From: Amyelois transitella
Taxonomy: Eukaryota; Arthropoda; Insecta; Lepidoptera; Pyralidae
Direction of reading: 5' to 3'
Assembly: GCF_032362555.1 (NCBI RefSeq)
Contig: NC_083529.1
Location: 4,526,001-4,590,000, forward strand
Length of the DNA stretch: 64,000 nucleotides
This document shows positions 36,801 through 46,309 of this stretch, one piece after another. Under the pieces are notes generated by a model that was not told the origin of the DNA, did not search any database, and saw nothing but the letters and a program-made list of their open reading frames with translations. Each line of letters begins with the position of its first letter. Position 1 is the stretch's first letter. Made by a program: the position numbers and the translations under genes.

Positions 36801-38015
36801 GCTCGAAGCTCTATTGCTGGAGGACCAAGCGCCCGCCGACCCCGAGAGAGAACATATGTACGTATTAGTGTACTCTGTCTACCCTGCAAGGTGTAAAGAT
36901 GTGGCCTAGAATTTTAACCCATCCTAAGATGCCACTAATGTGATGAGAATGCGGTTAGCGTGCCACGGTTAAGACTCACGAGTTAAGATTTTAATTAAGT
37001 AATAAGAGTAGATGAATGTGGCCAGTGTGCTAAAGTTAAGGTTCACTAATCTTAACTTGCTGAATAAAATAACATGTCACTATCAAGAAAATTATTGAAG
37101 CGATGGAACATTGTAGTGATTCTTCTCGACAATTTAAAATTCGATAGCAAAATGATTAAAATAAAAAATATTTATTCTTGCCACAGGTACACGTTGGCAG
37201 AAAATCTAGACACGCAGCTGCGGCAAATGTCGGAAGATCTGAAGGAGGTCATAGAGCATTTGAACGAGACGAACAGAAGTCAAGATAGTAATGATCCTGT
37301 AAGTATTATTGTACATTATATTTTCATTTTAGTTACTAGTCGTTCGCCGCGAGCATAGATCTCGCAAAAAAATTTATCGCCACAAATGTTTATAAACCAG
37401 TTTTATTTTTAACCACAGAACTGATTTTTGTTTTCACCTAACCTGAGAATGTGGTAACATTTTGTAGGTACCAAATTCGATGATTATTCGTCTCGGTAAA
37501 GTAATACATGCATAGCATAATTTTTGTATGTATGAGATTAAGGTGTCACACAGGCAGGCATACATACATACATTTAAAAAACTTTATCTCCAAATCAAAT
37601 GACATGCGTGAATAACTATCGCTGTCCCGCTTCACTTCATTATAAAAAATTATGCCTCCCTTGTTCAATTATTTTTATCACTTTTGCCTTCAATTTGCTC
37701 CTGTGAAATTTTCCAAAAATATACTTTTATTTTCTTCTGAACATATAATCTGTTCTTACTTGGTGCCAACTGCAAAAAGTTAAGGTTTTGTTCCAAAACA
37801 TATATAATTTCTCTTCAAACAAAAATATTACAATGGATTACATATTTTTTTTTCAGATCGTCCAAATCGGCCGTATACTGAACGCTCACATGTCGTCAAT
37901 GCAATGGATAGACAACTCCATTGCTCAGATTACGACAAAACTGGACCAGTTAAAGGCCACACACGATACTTTGAGAAGGGACAACGAGAGATCATTCCAG
38001 TTGACTTATAATTAA
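24819..38015 (+). CDS. Nup62: Nucleoporin Nup62 (central channel FG nucleoporin), thirteen exons
   Basis: Exons: 24819-24888, 25019-25075, 25215-25334, 29951-30069, 30933-31002, 31346-31470, 31990-32146, 32500-33198, 35225-35309, 36285-36450, 36688-36857, 37187-37298, 37857-38015. They join in frame to 702 residues. Residues 1 to about 500 are Ser/Thr/Gly/Ala-rich with scattered FG and GFG motifs; about 515-702 form a long heptad-rich helix (for example ITFAQLEENINKWTLELEEQ, then DFVLAQQKELEELLAPLEAL) ending in the family-typical short tail FQLTYN. Known role: Nup62 forms a coiled-coil trimer with Nup54 and Nup58 in the pore channel, and its FG repeats bind transport receptors. The protein is clearly longer than the roughly 400-520 residues usual in flies and vertebrates, mainly because of exon 8. 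Intron 3 (4.6 kb) hosts a LINE, a foldback element and a THAP-like exon. The gene converges on Hus1. Confidence 0.93.
27413..27461 (+). CDS. Orphan THAP-like zinc-finger start exon inside Nup62 intron 3 (partial)
   Basis: ATG at 27413 opens MSSDKHCCVPGCKGSGG and runs straight into a strong donor, GAG/GTATGT. The Cys-Cys-Val-Pro-x-Cys start is how the C2CH zinc finger of THAP domains (also used by P-element-type transposases) begins. No second exon carrying the remaining Cys-x2-His or the AVPTIF-like box was found before the next repeats at 27628. It may be the relic of an inserted P-like or domesticated THAP gene, or a first exon spliced elsewhere. Length is too short for certainty. Confidence 0.4.
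27628..27780 (-). mobile_element. SINE-A, 5'-truncated, antisense, Nup62 intron 3
   Basis: From the tail complement and CACGTCTATATCCCTTGCGG to the GCAAGCCCATCGCC block, where it stops. Confidence 0.75.
27941..28465. mobile_element. Foldback element with about 185-bp arms, Nup62 intron 3
   Basis: Arm 28007-28190 is the near-exact reverse complement of 28265-28465, differing by one 17-bp indel and about one base; the loop is 74 nt. Ends read AAAAAAAACTAAAAAACTAC then GCTTTTATTGC. A diverged direct copy of the outer 65 bp lies immediately left (27941-28006), so the left end is duplicated. No coding capacity. Transcribed Nup62 pre-mRNA would contain a long hairpin. Confidence 0.85.
28699..28826. 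mobile_element. Rearranged SINE-A fragment
   Basis: Begins with the reversed tail-side block (TTTACGGGGTAGCC), then switches to plus-strand GTCGTAAAAGGCGACTAAG and reversed CCCATGGGAATGATATG-like sequence. It looks like an inversion inside a copy. Confidence 0.5.
28890..29878 (+). mobile_element. 5'-truncated RTE-like non-LTR retrotransposon (LINE), reverse transcriptase C-terminal half
   Basis: The frame is open from the truncation point (28890) to a stop at 29855, 321 codons without a break. It begins inside RT motif B (EKGVRQGCVASPWLFNLFMD), followed by the catalytic YADD (LLYADDQVILASSAEEL) and the thumb/C-terminal region with RWFGHVERM and GRPRRTYLDQI. The 3' end is a run of ATGT repeats, as in RTE-type elements. 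The endonuclease and N-terminal RT are missing. It lies in Nup62 intron 3 in sense orientation. An intact frame argues for a recent insertion. ATTATAATATA occurs at 28852 and 29876 and could be a target duplication, but 27 unexplained bases sit between the first copy and the element. Confidence 0.85.
30099..30225 (-). mobile_element. SINE-A, strongly diverged, antisense
   Basis: GGCTAGACGGAGTGAACAGT and GTGATAGGTTACAAG parallel the family. In Nup62 intron 4. Confidence 0.5.
30307..30560 (+). mobile_element. SINE-A, diverged full copy
   Basis: Head GCCATGTGATTCCTGGCA, a poly-T insertion at 30350-30367, then regular blocks to TATATGTATGTGAG. In Nup62 intron 4. Confidence 0.7.
30621..30689. repeat. 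Palindrome, about 32-bp arms, 6-nt loop region
   Basis: AGCCCAATTAATATT at 30621 pairs with AATATTAATTGGGCT at 30675; inner parts pair with two mismatches up to the loop AAAACC. In Nup62 intron 4. Confidence 0.8.
30712..30900 (+). repeat. Repeat C, long variant
   Basis: CATCCTCACCACTCTGGAGA, then GGGGAACCGCTCGACAGAAG and GTGATTGGCTAATGGTGTGT, the last parts shared with 43170-43350. In Nup62 intron 4. Confidence 0.55.
31241..31321 (-). mobile_element. SINE-A 3' fragment, Nup62 intron 5
   Basis: CGTCACGACCCTTGCGGGGT to the AGCTGTATAGC block; ends 24 bp before exon 6. Confidence 0.6.
31551..31650 (-). mobile_element. SINE-A 3' fragment, Nup62 intron 6
   Basis: CATACATACACATATAATCACGTC, then a deletion, TCAGTCTTGAAAA and CAGCTGTTTGGCTTAATAAT. 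Confidence 0.6.
32233..32423 (+). mobile_element. Complete short Helitron (Lep1-like), 191 bp
   Basis: Begins TCCTACTAATATTATAA after an A and ends CTAG before a T, the A/T insertion and TC...CTAG ends of Helitrons. The well-known lepidopteran body GCGAAAGTTTGTGAGTTATG and CCACGCGGACCAAGTC is recognisable. It fills over half of Nup62 intron 7. Confidence 0.8.
32500..33198 (+). CDS. Nup62: Nup62 exon 8: expanded Gly-Thr repeat exon
   Basis: This single 699-nt exon encodes 233 residues, a third of the protein. It is made of short units such as TGTSFGTTGT and TGTSLGTTGT. A 51-bp unit is tandemly duplicated almost exactly at 32733-32783 and 32784-32834, which points to recent growth by slippage or unequal exchange. 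Many units carry LG where FG would be expected. Upstream and downstream sub-regions (SFGTT, GLSFGT) keep classical FG dipeptides. Long open frames on the opposite strand and in a second + frame are by-products of the repeat. Confidence 0.9.
33566..33919. mobile_element. TA-flanked MITE, copy 1 (354 bp), Nup62 intron 8
   Basis: Ends ACAGGGTGAC...GTCACCCTGT, flanked by TA on both sides. Body shared at high identity with 48884-49339, but this copy lacks about 100 bp near its right end. No transposase frame. Confidence 0.85.
34456..34602 (-). mobile_element. LINE 3'-end fragment flanked by a 13-bp target duplication
   Basis: 147 bp matching the last part of the element at 28890-29878 in reverse, with its ATGT tail. 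ATTAAATTGTGTT stands on both sides (34443-34455 and 34603-34615), a clean target-site duplication showing insertion by target-primed reverse transcription with severe 5' truncation. It lies in Nup62 intron 8, antisense to the gene. Confidence 0.85.
34727..34858 (+). mobile_element. SINE-A, 5'-truncated, Nup62 intron 8
   Basis: GGCGATGGGCTAGCAACCTG to GTAGACGTGACTAA; tail lost. Confidence 0.7.
35341..35547 (-). mobile_element. SINE-A, antisense, Nup62 intron 9
   Basis: Starts ATATCCCTTGCGGGTTAGAC only 31 bp after the exon 9 donor and runs to GAGTGGTCCTATTC; tail and head missing. Confidence 0.75.
35969..36190 (+). mobile_element. SINE-A, diverged, Nup62 intron 9
   Basis: TCTGGCACTTTAGAATAAAC to ATAGATGTGACTGTATGTAG, ending 95 bp before exon 10. 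Confidence 0.65.
36530..36622 (-). mobile_element. SINE-B 5' half, antisense in Nup62 intron 10
   Basis: Reverse strand reads GGCCTCAGTGGCGCAGCGGC and GGGTTCGTATCC. It occupies much of a 237-bp intron between two coding exons of the Nup62 coiled coil. Confidence 0.75.
36868..36909 (+). mobile_element. SINE-A tail remnant right after Nup62 exon 11
   Basis: CTCTGTCTACCCTGCAAGG and AAAGATGTGGCC resemble the last SINE block. Eleven bases from the exon 11 donor. Confidence 0.4.
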
Positions 38016-38377
38016 ATAATTAATTTATGAAAAATGCTCCAAACTTGTAGATAAACATTAAAATGACATTAAAATGACTGAAAACCGCAGACAAATAGTA
38101 GTCGAAATAAGTATTTGTTTGCGCTGGGATTACTTCATATTTTTTTAAAAGTGAATTACTGTAATATTTGTTGGAAGTCTCCTTCGTCTTAGTATTTGAA
38201 GTGATATAAAGTATTTTTTTCAATTGATAATTGCCAATGTTAATGATGTAATTGTTAAAGTTTTCAACAGGTTTTTATAATTAATAACGTAGGTATATCA
38301 TAATCATAATTATTGATATGACATTGAAAAAGATAATGTTAAAAGTATTTGATTGAAACTCCATTCATTTACAGTGA

Positions 38378-38383
38378 AATAAA
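38378..38383 (+). terminator. Nup62 polyadenylation signal (AATAAA)
   Basis: First canonical AATAAA after the Nup62 stop, about 365 bp downstream. It sits 200-230 bp short of the opposing Hus1 signals, so the two 3' UTRs may end within a few hundred bases of each other or overlap. Confidence 0.5.
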
Positions 38384-38593
38384 AAGGTACTGTGAAAATG
38401 AAAAATATTTTATTTAATGCTATGCATTTATCACAAAGTTTTTGCTTAAAATATACAGTTTTTTTAACAATAAGGAACCTGCCTGACCCGTTCTTTTCCG
38501 TCCCTGTTTGATCAAATATGTTTTGTTATGCACTTTCCTTCCAAAATTCACATTCTTTAAGAGATAATTATTATTTTCTTATATAGGTAGTTT

Positions 38594-38608
38594 TTTATTA
38601 CCTTTATT
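38594..38608 (-). terminator. Hus1 polyadenylation signals
   Basis: On the minus strand AATAAA occurs at 38608-38603 and 38599-38594, about 200 bp past the Hus1 stop. The pair faces the Nup62 signal at 38378. Confidence 0.4.
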
Positions 38609-38805
38609 CCTAGCGACCCGACCCGGCTTCGCACCGGTAACATTTATACATAAAGGTTCCTCTTGAATCACTATCTATTTAACAATAACCTGAATCAAAA
38701 TCCGGCATTTAGTTCTAAAGCTCTAAATATACATACAAACAGAGTGACAGACGCGGGAAGCGACTTTGCTTTATACTATGTAGTGATTCTGTCAGTACTA
38801 TTAAA

Positions 38806-41800
38806 CTAATACACAATCCCAGTAATAAAACACTGCAGCTTCACATTCTCCTCAGTCTGCAAACACAAGATCACCAACTTCTTATGCACAACACTACACA
38901 CGGTCCGGTTGTGTGATATTTGGTCAGCACTAAGGAACATAGACAACTTCTTTGCGTCTACCCGACAATAGCTTAGTCGAGACATGTCCTCGTTGATTTG
39001 AGTCTCGGTTTCAGAGTCTGAATGTTCTATGGGACCTGAAATTTAAAGAAAAATATATTTATTATGTGATCTGATTAAACAATACTTGTTTCTTCGGCCT
39101 GGCGTTCATCCTCACCAGGCTGGAGAAGAGCCCTGGGTACTTGTAAAAGTTTTCAGTTTGTTATATGTATGTACCAATTCAAGTGTTAAAAGGATTCTAG
39201 TTCAAAATGCATTCATATCCATATAATAAAATAATAACCGACCGATGTCTGTACTTGAAAGATAATGCCGGAATTCAATATGGTATATATAGAAATACAG
39301 GGGTCTGCTTTTTCTGTGAACTTTTACGGCGAACGAAGTCGCGGGCAATAAGCTAGATACCATATATCTGTAGATTATACCAAGATCCACTCACCTCCAA
39401 ATGCATCAACTCTCAAATCCTTGAACCGCGTAGACACTTTAGCCATGTCAGTCTTGATCTGCAAAGTGAGGCGACCTTCAGCCGAGGCCCGGATCACTAT
39501 TTCAGGAGCCATGGTCTTCATTCGGTCCACGGTTGTTCGCAGTTGCTTAAGCGGTGGTAGTTCTATTGACACCTAAAAGATTAAGAATGTTTCGTAAATC
39601 ATTAGTACTTTAGGTATAATTTTATTTAAAAAATTTTTTTTTTGTTGTGTGCCGTGTGGTTCCCGGCACCAATACAAAAGTGCCGTGTGGTTCCCGGCAC
39701 CAATACAAAAAAGAATAAGACCACTCCATCTCTTTCCCATGGATGTCGTAAAAGGATAGGCTTACAAACTTGAGATTCTTTTTTTAGGCGATAGGCTAGC
39801 AACTTGTCACTATTCGAATCTCAATTCTATCTTAAAGCCAAATAGCTGAACGTGGCCTATCAGTCCGCTCAGGACTGTTGGCTCTGTCTACCCCGCAAGG
39901 GATATAGACGTGATTATATGTATGTATGTAAAAATTTTTTTTTTTAATACACGTGTAGCGATGGATTTGATAGTATTGAATTTTCTTTAATCTGCTAGTT
40001 CTTTTGGTATTGGATACGATATACCTCAGCCCGTGTACCATGGCACTCGCGACGCCTTCTAATAAAAAGCTACACAGACTTGTATATGTGTAATTTTTTT
40101 AATATAAATATTTATTCTTTTGATGTCTTGAAAATTTTTGCATGGATGAAAGAATAAGCACATACATCTCGTGTAGCTTTTATCACTCAACATGGGCTGA
40201 GTTCCCCAGCCAAAGTTAAGCTGGTCCTCTCAATCTCGAACCCAAAGTTACCCAATCCATAATCATCATATTTTGATAAGTAATCATGTATCTGGACTAA
40301 CGCCAGGAGGAAGAATATTTACTTTTGAATGAGCTATTAAAATTTCATAGCGGAAATGTACCCAGATTGTATGTATTTATGGCTAGCTTTTATCCGCAGC
40401 TTTGCCCGGGTGAATTTAGCGCCATCTACAAAAAGCAACGAATTTAACGCCAAATTCACAAAGCGACGAATTTAGACATACAAAAGAGTACAGGTTTGTA
40501 ACAAATCCCATGGAGTCTATAGTTTTTACCAAGATGAAAGATAATCTATGTCCTCCAGACTCTTAATTATATACATGGTCAATATTTCAAGTAGATTAAT
40601 TCAGTAGATAATATTAATAATCACTTTCGGATTTATAATATTTGACCATGATCATGAATCTTAATTTTAAAAATGCGAATGTATCGTATTTATAAAATTA
40701 AGTTGGGATTGGAGCTGAAAAACAATATAAAAAAAACATACTCACATCAGGATCTGGTACTTTGGGTTCATGGAAGTCCGACCACATCTTCCTCGGTATC
40801 ACCACAACTGGGATATCATGGGTAACTTGTCTTGTTTGCTGGGAAGTGGATGATAACTGAAATTAAAATATTATTTGAAAGCTTCGATCACATAGCTAAC
40901 TAAACACACAGATGAAAGCAAAATTAAAATCATCTACACTTTAATGTCACTTAATTAGAATTAGCTTTGGTTTATTTTAATTTGTTTTTAATGATTTTAT
41001 TTTGATTATAGATTTAAAGATTCACAAATAAATATTATCAGATAGTGACAGAAAGTTGCTGGCCATCCTCTAAAAGAAGAATCCCAGGTTTATAAACCTA
41101 TTCCTTAATTGATTTTTACAATCTGTTCTTGAAGCGAAGCAATTGACAGACACTATAACTTTTCTTCACTTCTAGACCAGCATGGAAGCACTTCTTTATT
41201 TGTTGTTAACTTTTCCCACTTTCTACATGGGATCAGCACAGTATGTTAGTCATCACTAATCATATAACTTTAGTGGAAGCACTATTATATTTATCTTAAA
41301 ACCTACCGTTTCAATTTCCAGTGTGAGACAAGGACATTGCTTCTTAGTCAGCTTAATTTTTAATGATTTTGCTGTTTTCAATACGACCAGTGATCTTGCC
41401 AAATTTGCTGAAATTGAACTTTTTTTAGTAAATGTATTAATTGATAAAGTTACATGAGATATTGAAGACATATTTTAAAAAGTAGTATTTAGATTGAAAA
41501 GGTCAAAGTTACTTTGATTGCTCTTTGGAGAGGTGATGATACCACCAAGATTAACAGCAGGAAGATAATGCTACCGGAGTACAATCATAAGCATTCATCA
41601 TCATCATGTCAGTTGTAGGAAGTAAAGTGAAAAGTTAATTATACACTACAGAAGACAGAAGCAGAACTGAGGAGAAATAATCAAATTCAATGCACTATAT
41701 TTTTGGAAATCAATTAAAAATAGTAAAATGTAAAAAAGATTGCCTATGCAGCCATAGAATTACCACTGCTGAATAGGCCCACTCCAATGTTGCAAATTTA

Positions 41801-42455
41801 CCAGGGTGTAAATCTCTGGAGGTATTGACCAGCTGTGCTTTCTGCATGTAGTCACATTGCACAAGTGTGTTTCTGTATGAGGTTCCACACTTATTGGGAA
41901 CATCCTACATTTAACATTTCCTAGCAGAATTTACTACTTTACCATCGGTCTACCTCGCAGAAGGCCATCCTACGCTGCGCTATGCGGTACGTGGTCTCTA
42001 CACGAGAACTTTTTGGGCTATCGTATTCTTCGAGTTCACTTCAGTTCGCTAACTCGAAATATTATACTCTTTTAAAGCTGGCAAACATGACGAAATTTAA
42101 ATGTTTACCTGAACCTAAACCCAAGTATATATCTTTATGGTCGTCATCCAAACCAATCATCTGGTACTCCGAGAAAAACATTGCTTGTGGTATTTCACAC
42201 CAAAGGACCGGTGGCCCGGGCCCGTTGCTCTCATCACTCACAATGAAATAAAGCTGATCACTAGCCACACGTAACACACATTCCTTTGATAGTTTAGATA
42301 TTGTTGTAACTATATCTGAAAAAAGGGATAAAAGTAACACATAAAGTTTAGCATGCTATGATATGCAGGATAGGTTGTCACAAACATAACACAAGTTATT
42401 TACTTGTAAATTCACGCATAGGTCCTGCGTCTATCATCACAGCACGGAACTTCAT
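38806..42455 (-). CDS. Hus1: Checkpoint clamp protein Hus1, six exons
   Basis: Exons in transcript order: 42455-42404, 42315-42109, 41407-41307, 40856-40746, 39572-39395, 39035-38806. They join in frame to 292 residues, close to the 280 or so of vertebrate HUS1. Landmarks: start MKFRAVMIDAGPMREFT; SKECVLRVASDQLYFIVSD; LWCEIPQAMFFSEYQM; KSLKIKLTKKQCPCLTLEIE; THDIPVVVIPRKMW; VSIELPPLKQLRTTVDRMK; STRFKDLRVDAFG. All are positions conserved in HUS1 across animals. Known role: Hus1 joins Rad9 and Rad1 in the 9-1-1 ring, a PCNA-like clamp loaded at damaged DNA to activate ATR/Chk1 signalling. All junctions are GT/AG and the frame is intact. The gene is compact (3.65 kb) but intron 4, between exons 4 and 5, contains a SINE-A copy and intron 5, between exons 5 and 6, a Helitron-like one. 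The start matches the family N-terminus exactly. Confidence 0.95.
39098..39142 (+). repeat. Repeat C head fragment
   Basis: GGCGTTCATCCTCACCAGGC then TGGAGAAGAGCCCTGGG. In the last Hus1 intron. Confidence 0.45.
39220..39355 (+). mobile_element. Helitron-like element with CTAG end, shorter relative of 7238-7472
   Basis: Right end AACGAAGTCGCGGGCAATAA then GCTAG. Left part CATATAATAAAATAATAACC with GATGTCTGTACTT resembles the copy at 7238. In the last Hus1 intron (coordinates between exons 5 and 6). Confidence 0.5.
39645..39929 (+). mobile_element. SINE-A with duplicated head, Hus1 intron 4
   Basis: The head GTGCCGTGTGGTTCCCGGCA plus CCAATACAAAA occurs twice in direct orientation (from 39651 and 39679), then the body (with a small deletion in the GGCGACTAAGG block) and an ATGT tail. 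Confidence 0.85.
41040..41130 (-). mobile_element. SINE-A central fragment, Hus1 intron 3
   Basis: GATAGTGACAGAAAGTTGCTGGCC and AAGAATCCCAGGTTTATAAACC match the family in reverse. Confidence 0.55.
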
Positions 42456-43079
42456 AACTTTGCACTTTTGAAAGTAAACAGAAGAAATAGAACAACAGGT
42501 ACGTATGGACATAAACAAAACAGAAAATCAATTTCGCGGGTTTTAGTCTTCTGACATTAACATTTTGTTTTCGTCGTCGTGAGGTTTTGACAGTTTTAAC
42601 AAACGCCATAGACAATTTTACTATTTATGTTGCAAGGTTTTAAATTCTTCTACTATTTAGATGGAATATTACCGGATGTAATATACTTGTCTGACTCTGA
42701 AACCACACTAAGTACATATTGTTTTTCTACAACTATTATTAAACCAGTGAGCTTGGGCTATCCGTCTATTTTTATATTTTTATTTACCAATTAACATTTT
42801 AATAATATTTGTAAAAAATATAAATCAATTTCAATCAAATCTGTTGTCACTTAACTCACACAATACATGGTAGTTAAGAATCATTAATATTTTAAAACGT
42901 TATAGATATATAACTAGACGTAAAAATGAGTGTCAAATAGACAACACACAACCATAAAAAGTTGAAATCTGGAATGTATGTACGTTACAGTGTTGGAAGA
43001 AGAACTAAGCAGAATTCTTGAATTTCCTTAAGTGAACGAGAAAAAACATAGCAATTGCAAGGAAAAAATCGCAGGCTCT

Positions 43080-43380
43080 ACAAATCCCCGGTACATATTT
43101 ATATACACTATAGCGAGAGCGATTATTTGGGCTCAATCGCCTCAAAGGGAAAATCTTCCGCCAGAATAAGTGTTATGTCTGGAAAACCGCTACTCCAACG
43201 ATGCTAATTCCAAGGAGGTTGTTTTAATGCTACAGTCCGTGAAATCTTTAATATCGAGATTTGAATACGCGGTGTGATATCTTCGCTGCTATTGGTTGAG
43301 CGCATCGTATTCTGTGATTGGCTGATGGCGTGTGACGTTAGTGAAGTCATGAAAAGTTTACAACTGGTGTCTTATTTCAA
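43080..43380 (+). repeat. Repeat C relative between Hus1 and the gene at 43945
   Basis: CTGGAAAACCGCTACTCCAA, GGAGGTTGTTTTAATGC and GTGATTGGCTGATGGCGTGT parallel 30770-30880. The 94-codon frame at 43273 lies in it and is not taken as a gene. Confidence 0.5.
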
Positions 43381-43669
43381 TAAAATGGGTTATACGAACG
43401 AGATGAATAAAGAATTGGTTTTTTATCTTTCTATCTCATGGCTATCGCATAACAAAATCCTTTGCCTTTTTGGGTGGCGTCACTCGACATCACTTCTAAA
43501 GCGTTTTATTATTTTGACCTCACTACATTTTTTAATTCTTTGGGCTTTGTCTTTCTAGTTAACTTTTTTTAAATTTCAGATATCAAAAAAGATTATCTTG
43601 AATCTTTTTTGATTTCTTGATCTGGCAAACAGCATTCACTATAGACAAACTGGTCCTGTCATTTCCGCT

Positions 43670-43682
43670 CAAGATGGCGCCT
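43670..43682 (+). promoter_or_regulatory. Possible YY1/Pho-like element upstream of the gene at 43945
   Basis: CAAGATGGCGCC lies about 265 bp before the ATG, matching the motif ahead of Nup62. The region between the divergent Hus1 start (42455) and this gene is 1.5 kb, so it could serve either gene. Motif match only. Confidence 0.25.
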
Positions 43683-43944
43683 CCTCTTGTGTTCCGTTTT
43701 CCATTTGAGGTATCATAGGTTTTCTCTTTCCCACATGAAATTTTAAATTGGAGTAAAAGAGAAAGACAACCAACATCGCCATTTGATATTGTAACGAATA
43801 ATAACGAAATTGTGGTTATGACTTGAAAAAAATATATTTATTTTACCAATTTTAAGTGCAATCCAAAGTGAATAATTAAATTATTGAACTTATTTATTAT
43901 TAGGTATTTTATAAGTTACTTATTGTATAAAATAATCCGTTTTT

Positions 43945-46117
43945 ATGGAGAATAATGAGAGCGCAAGGTATGTCGTCGATCGATATAATGTTGTCATTAC
44001 GAATGCATTCCACTAACGCACTTTTCTTTAATAAAATTCCTTTTACTATTTACAAATTCATCTTGTAATTTCATTTATTTTTAATAAATGTTCTATAAGT
44101 GTTAGTTTTATGAAATTTCCGTCTTGTAAACAGCAGTTTCAATCTATCCAATACCGTTGGAATAACGTATTTACTTCGAATTTGGATCTTCGAATAATAA
44201 CGGATTCTCTTTTTGAAAGGTAAAATTATTAAATTACGGAGGTGTGTTCTGAGGAAATATGTCTACTTTGTTCATTTTTTTTTTTACAAGTTTTGCTCTC
44301 GCATAGATATGGCTTGTTGAACGATGATATCGTGGTTCAATGCCATCGGCCATTACCTACTATATTATGCAACCATTTTATGAACTTCTATCTTTAGGAC
44401 TTGAATAACTACAATGCATTTAGGTACCATTTAAAGCTACATTTTACTTTTAGGCAGTGATTCAAAGTTGAAATTTAGAGAGATCCCCAGAACGAAGAGG
44501 TTATTTTTAGCCCATGATTTGTTATCGTGAGGAATGAGGTCAAATAGAAGAGTCGATTAAATTTACACCATACGTGCGATGTATAAAACTAGTTACACTT
44601 TCGGAATAACTAACTTAGTAAGGGCTAGGTACTTTTGTAATGAAAATATGACTAACGGTTACATTTACTCACTTTAGGCGAGTTCATATGTTCACATCGG
44701 AGTGGAGTATAGTGTAGATAAAGAAAAAATAATACCGTGCGGGATAACTCTATGTGTAACTGATGAGATAATACCTATATTATGAGTCATTGATATCTTG
44801 CGATGTAGGTAGGTAGCTATTGGTGAAAATATTTTGGCCACAACCTGAAAGAAAGTGTATTGCACATTCGTGAATCTTGAAATCGAAGGTATTGAAAGAG
44901 AATGTATGTAATTAACTATGATCGCAATTATCTTCACAAGGCTAGATATGTAATAATACGATGATGAAACCCTTTTGAGAGGTTGTCAGGATTAACGGGA
45001 CGTACCTACCTACTTAACACTGAGTGATTATGACATCGAGAAAGGTGTCAAGTGCCAAACAAGGTATTCATCCGAGAAAGCGACGTGTTTGTGCCTAAAT
45101 ATTTATAAACCCCTCTGCACTGACATAGTAAGCAATGCATAAAACGCGAGAAAGAATTTTAGAAAGTGATGTCTCTAATAAGAAAAAGTTAGTTGAGGCG
45201 AGAAATAAATGGATTTTGCCAGAGCCATGTGAGGCGCGAAGCGAGTAAACTCGCGCGTTAACTTGCCCATTGTAATCGATTGTTTCGTTTTTCCTGATTG
45301 AATATCATTTCATCGCGAAATTGAGCATGGGTAACATTATTCTAGTCCAGCTGTAAGTTCTGAACCAGCACTGGATTTTGGTGACTATTCTATTCCAATA
45401 ACTGGTTTGTTGACTGTTTACAGTAGGTGACGTCAGCATTACTGAATTTTGGAGTTAATTGATTCTACTAATATGTTTTAATTTTCGATCTATTTCTGCG
45501 GTTTTAATCTAGTGTAGCAACCAGTATGTACTTTATCGAAATAGAATAGACAAGCAGTCTTTAATGATTAACGAAGAATTGATAAATTACCGAGAGATTT
45601 CTATAGGATTTTTTTGTCATTTGAACCACCGAAATCAGAAGACAGCAACGTGTACCAATCGACTTCAAATTCAAAATGGTCACTGGCAAAACAGTCTGTG
45701 ACTGGACTCTGCTTTGGATCAATATAACCTGTATCCAATATACTTATCTAATAACATGTGTTTGGTGCAGTGGTTGTGTTTAGGTCAGATAATGATGAAA
45801 AAAATCTTTTATTTTTTTTAATAACGAGGGTCTTAGATGTTTATTTATTAAAGTCTCTTTTTCCCTTGTAAAATCATAAACCCCAAGGCTTCGATTACCG
45901 ATCCTACGGGAATTTCGTAAAAACAAGGAATGTAGATTCTCAATTTTATTTTTAAGTAAAAGAAGGATGTATGATCGACGAAATATTTCTTTTACAGCAA
46001 CAGTACTATGGAGGATGAGACCAAATCGTACATGCAGATTCAGATCGAGAAACTAAAAGCTTTGCGAGCGAAGCTTTCCACCGAGGCTGAGGAAGATTAT
46101 GTTATTGTGAAACAAGA
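43945..46117 (+). CDS. 5' coding exons of an unrecognised gene (partial; continues to the right)
   Basis: Exon a (43945-43967) encodes MENNESA and ends AG/GTATGT. Exon b (45998-46117) follows TTCTTTTACAG and encodes NSTMEDETKSYMQIQIEKL, then KALRAKLSTEAEEDYVIVKQ, ending GA/GTGAGT. Both splice sites are strong and the joined frame is open. The peptide is acidic and likely helical, with heptad-like Ile/Leu spacing around IQIEKLKALRAKL, so the mature protein may start with a short coiled coil. I do not recognise the family. Exon b is exactly 120 nt, phase 2 at both ends, so it can be skipped without shifting frame. No downstream exon was found before 64000 apart from a possible alternative first exon at 47412, so the gene must have a long intron. 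AAGATGGCGCC at 43671 is a possible promoter element. Confidence 0.6.
44000..45997. other. Intron between exons a and b of the unrecognised gene
   Basis: Two kilobases of mostly unique-looking AT-rich sequence; no repeat ends recognised. Confidence 0.35.
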
Positions 46118-46126
46118 GTGAGTAGG

Positions 46127-46309
46127 CTACCTTTTTTTGTAACTTAACAAAATTGACTCCCTGTATTGCCCCCCAAGAAGAAATTTTGTGCAAGTAGGTA
46201 AGTACCAGTTTTTAAGTTGAACCAAGCTTAGCACATCTGTGAAAACCGCATTCAAATCGGAGGAAAAGTTTTTGCCAGACGTACAAAAGACGGAAATTAT
46301 AAAAATCAA
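46127..46309 (-). mobile_element. Relative of the Helitron-like element at 7238, antisense
   Basis: Reverse strand reads AAATGCGGTTTTCACAGATG then a CTTGGTTCAACTTAAAAA block parallel to the copy at 7238. Starts just ten bases after the exon b donor at 46117. Confidence 0.45.

Noticed and set aside
36542..36889. 115-codon minus frame over Nup62 exon 11
   Set aside because: It spans an antisense SINE-B and the reverse of a well-supported coding exon.
43273..43558. 94-codon + frame upstream of the gene at 43945
   Set aside because: It lies largely in a dispersed repeat shared with 30770-30880.
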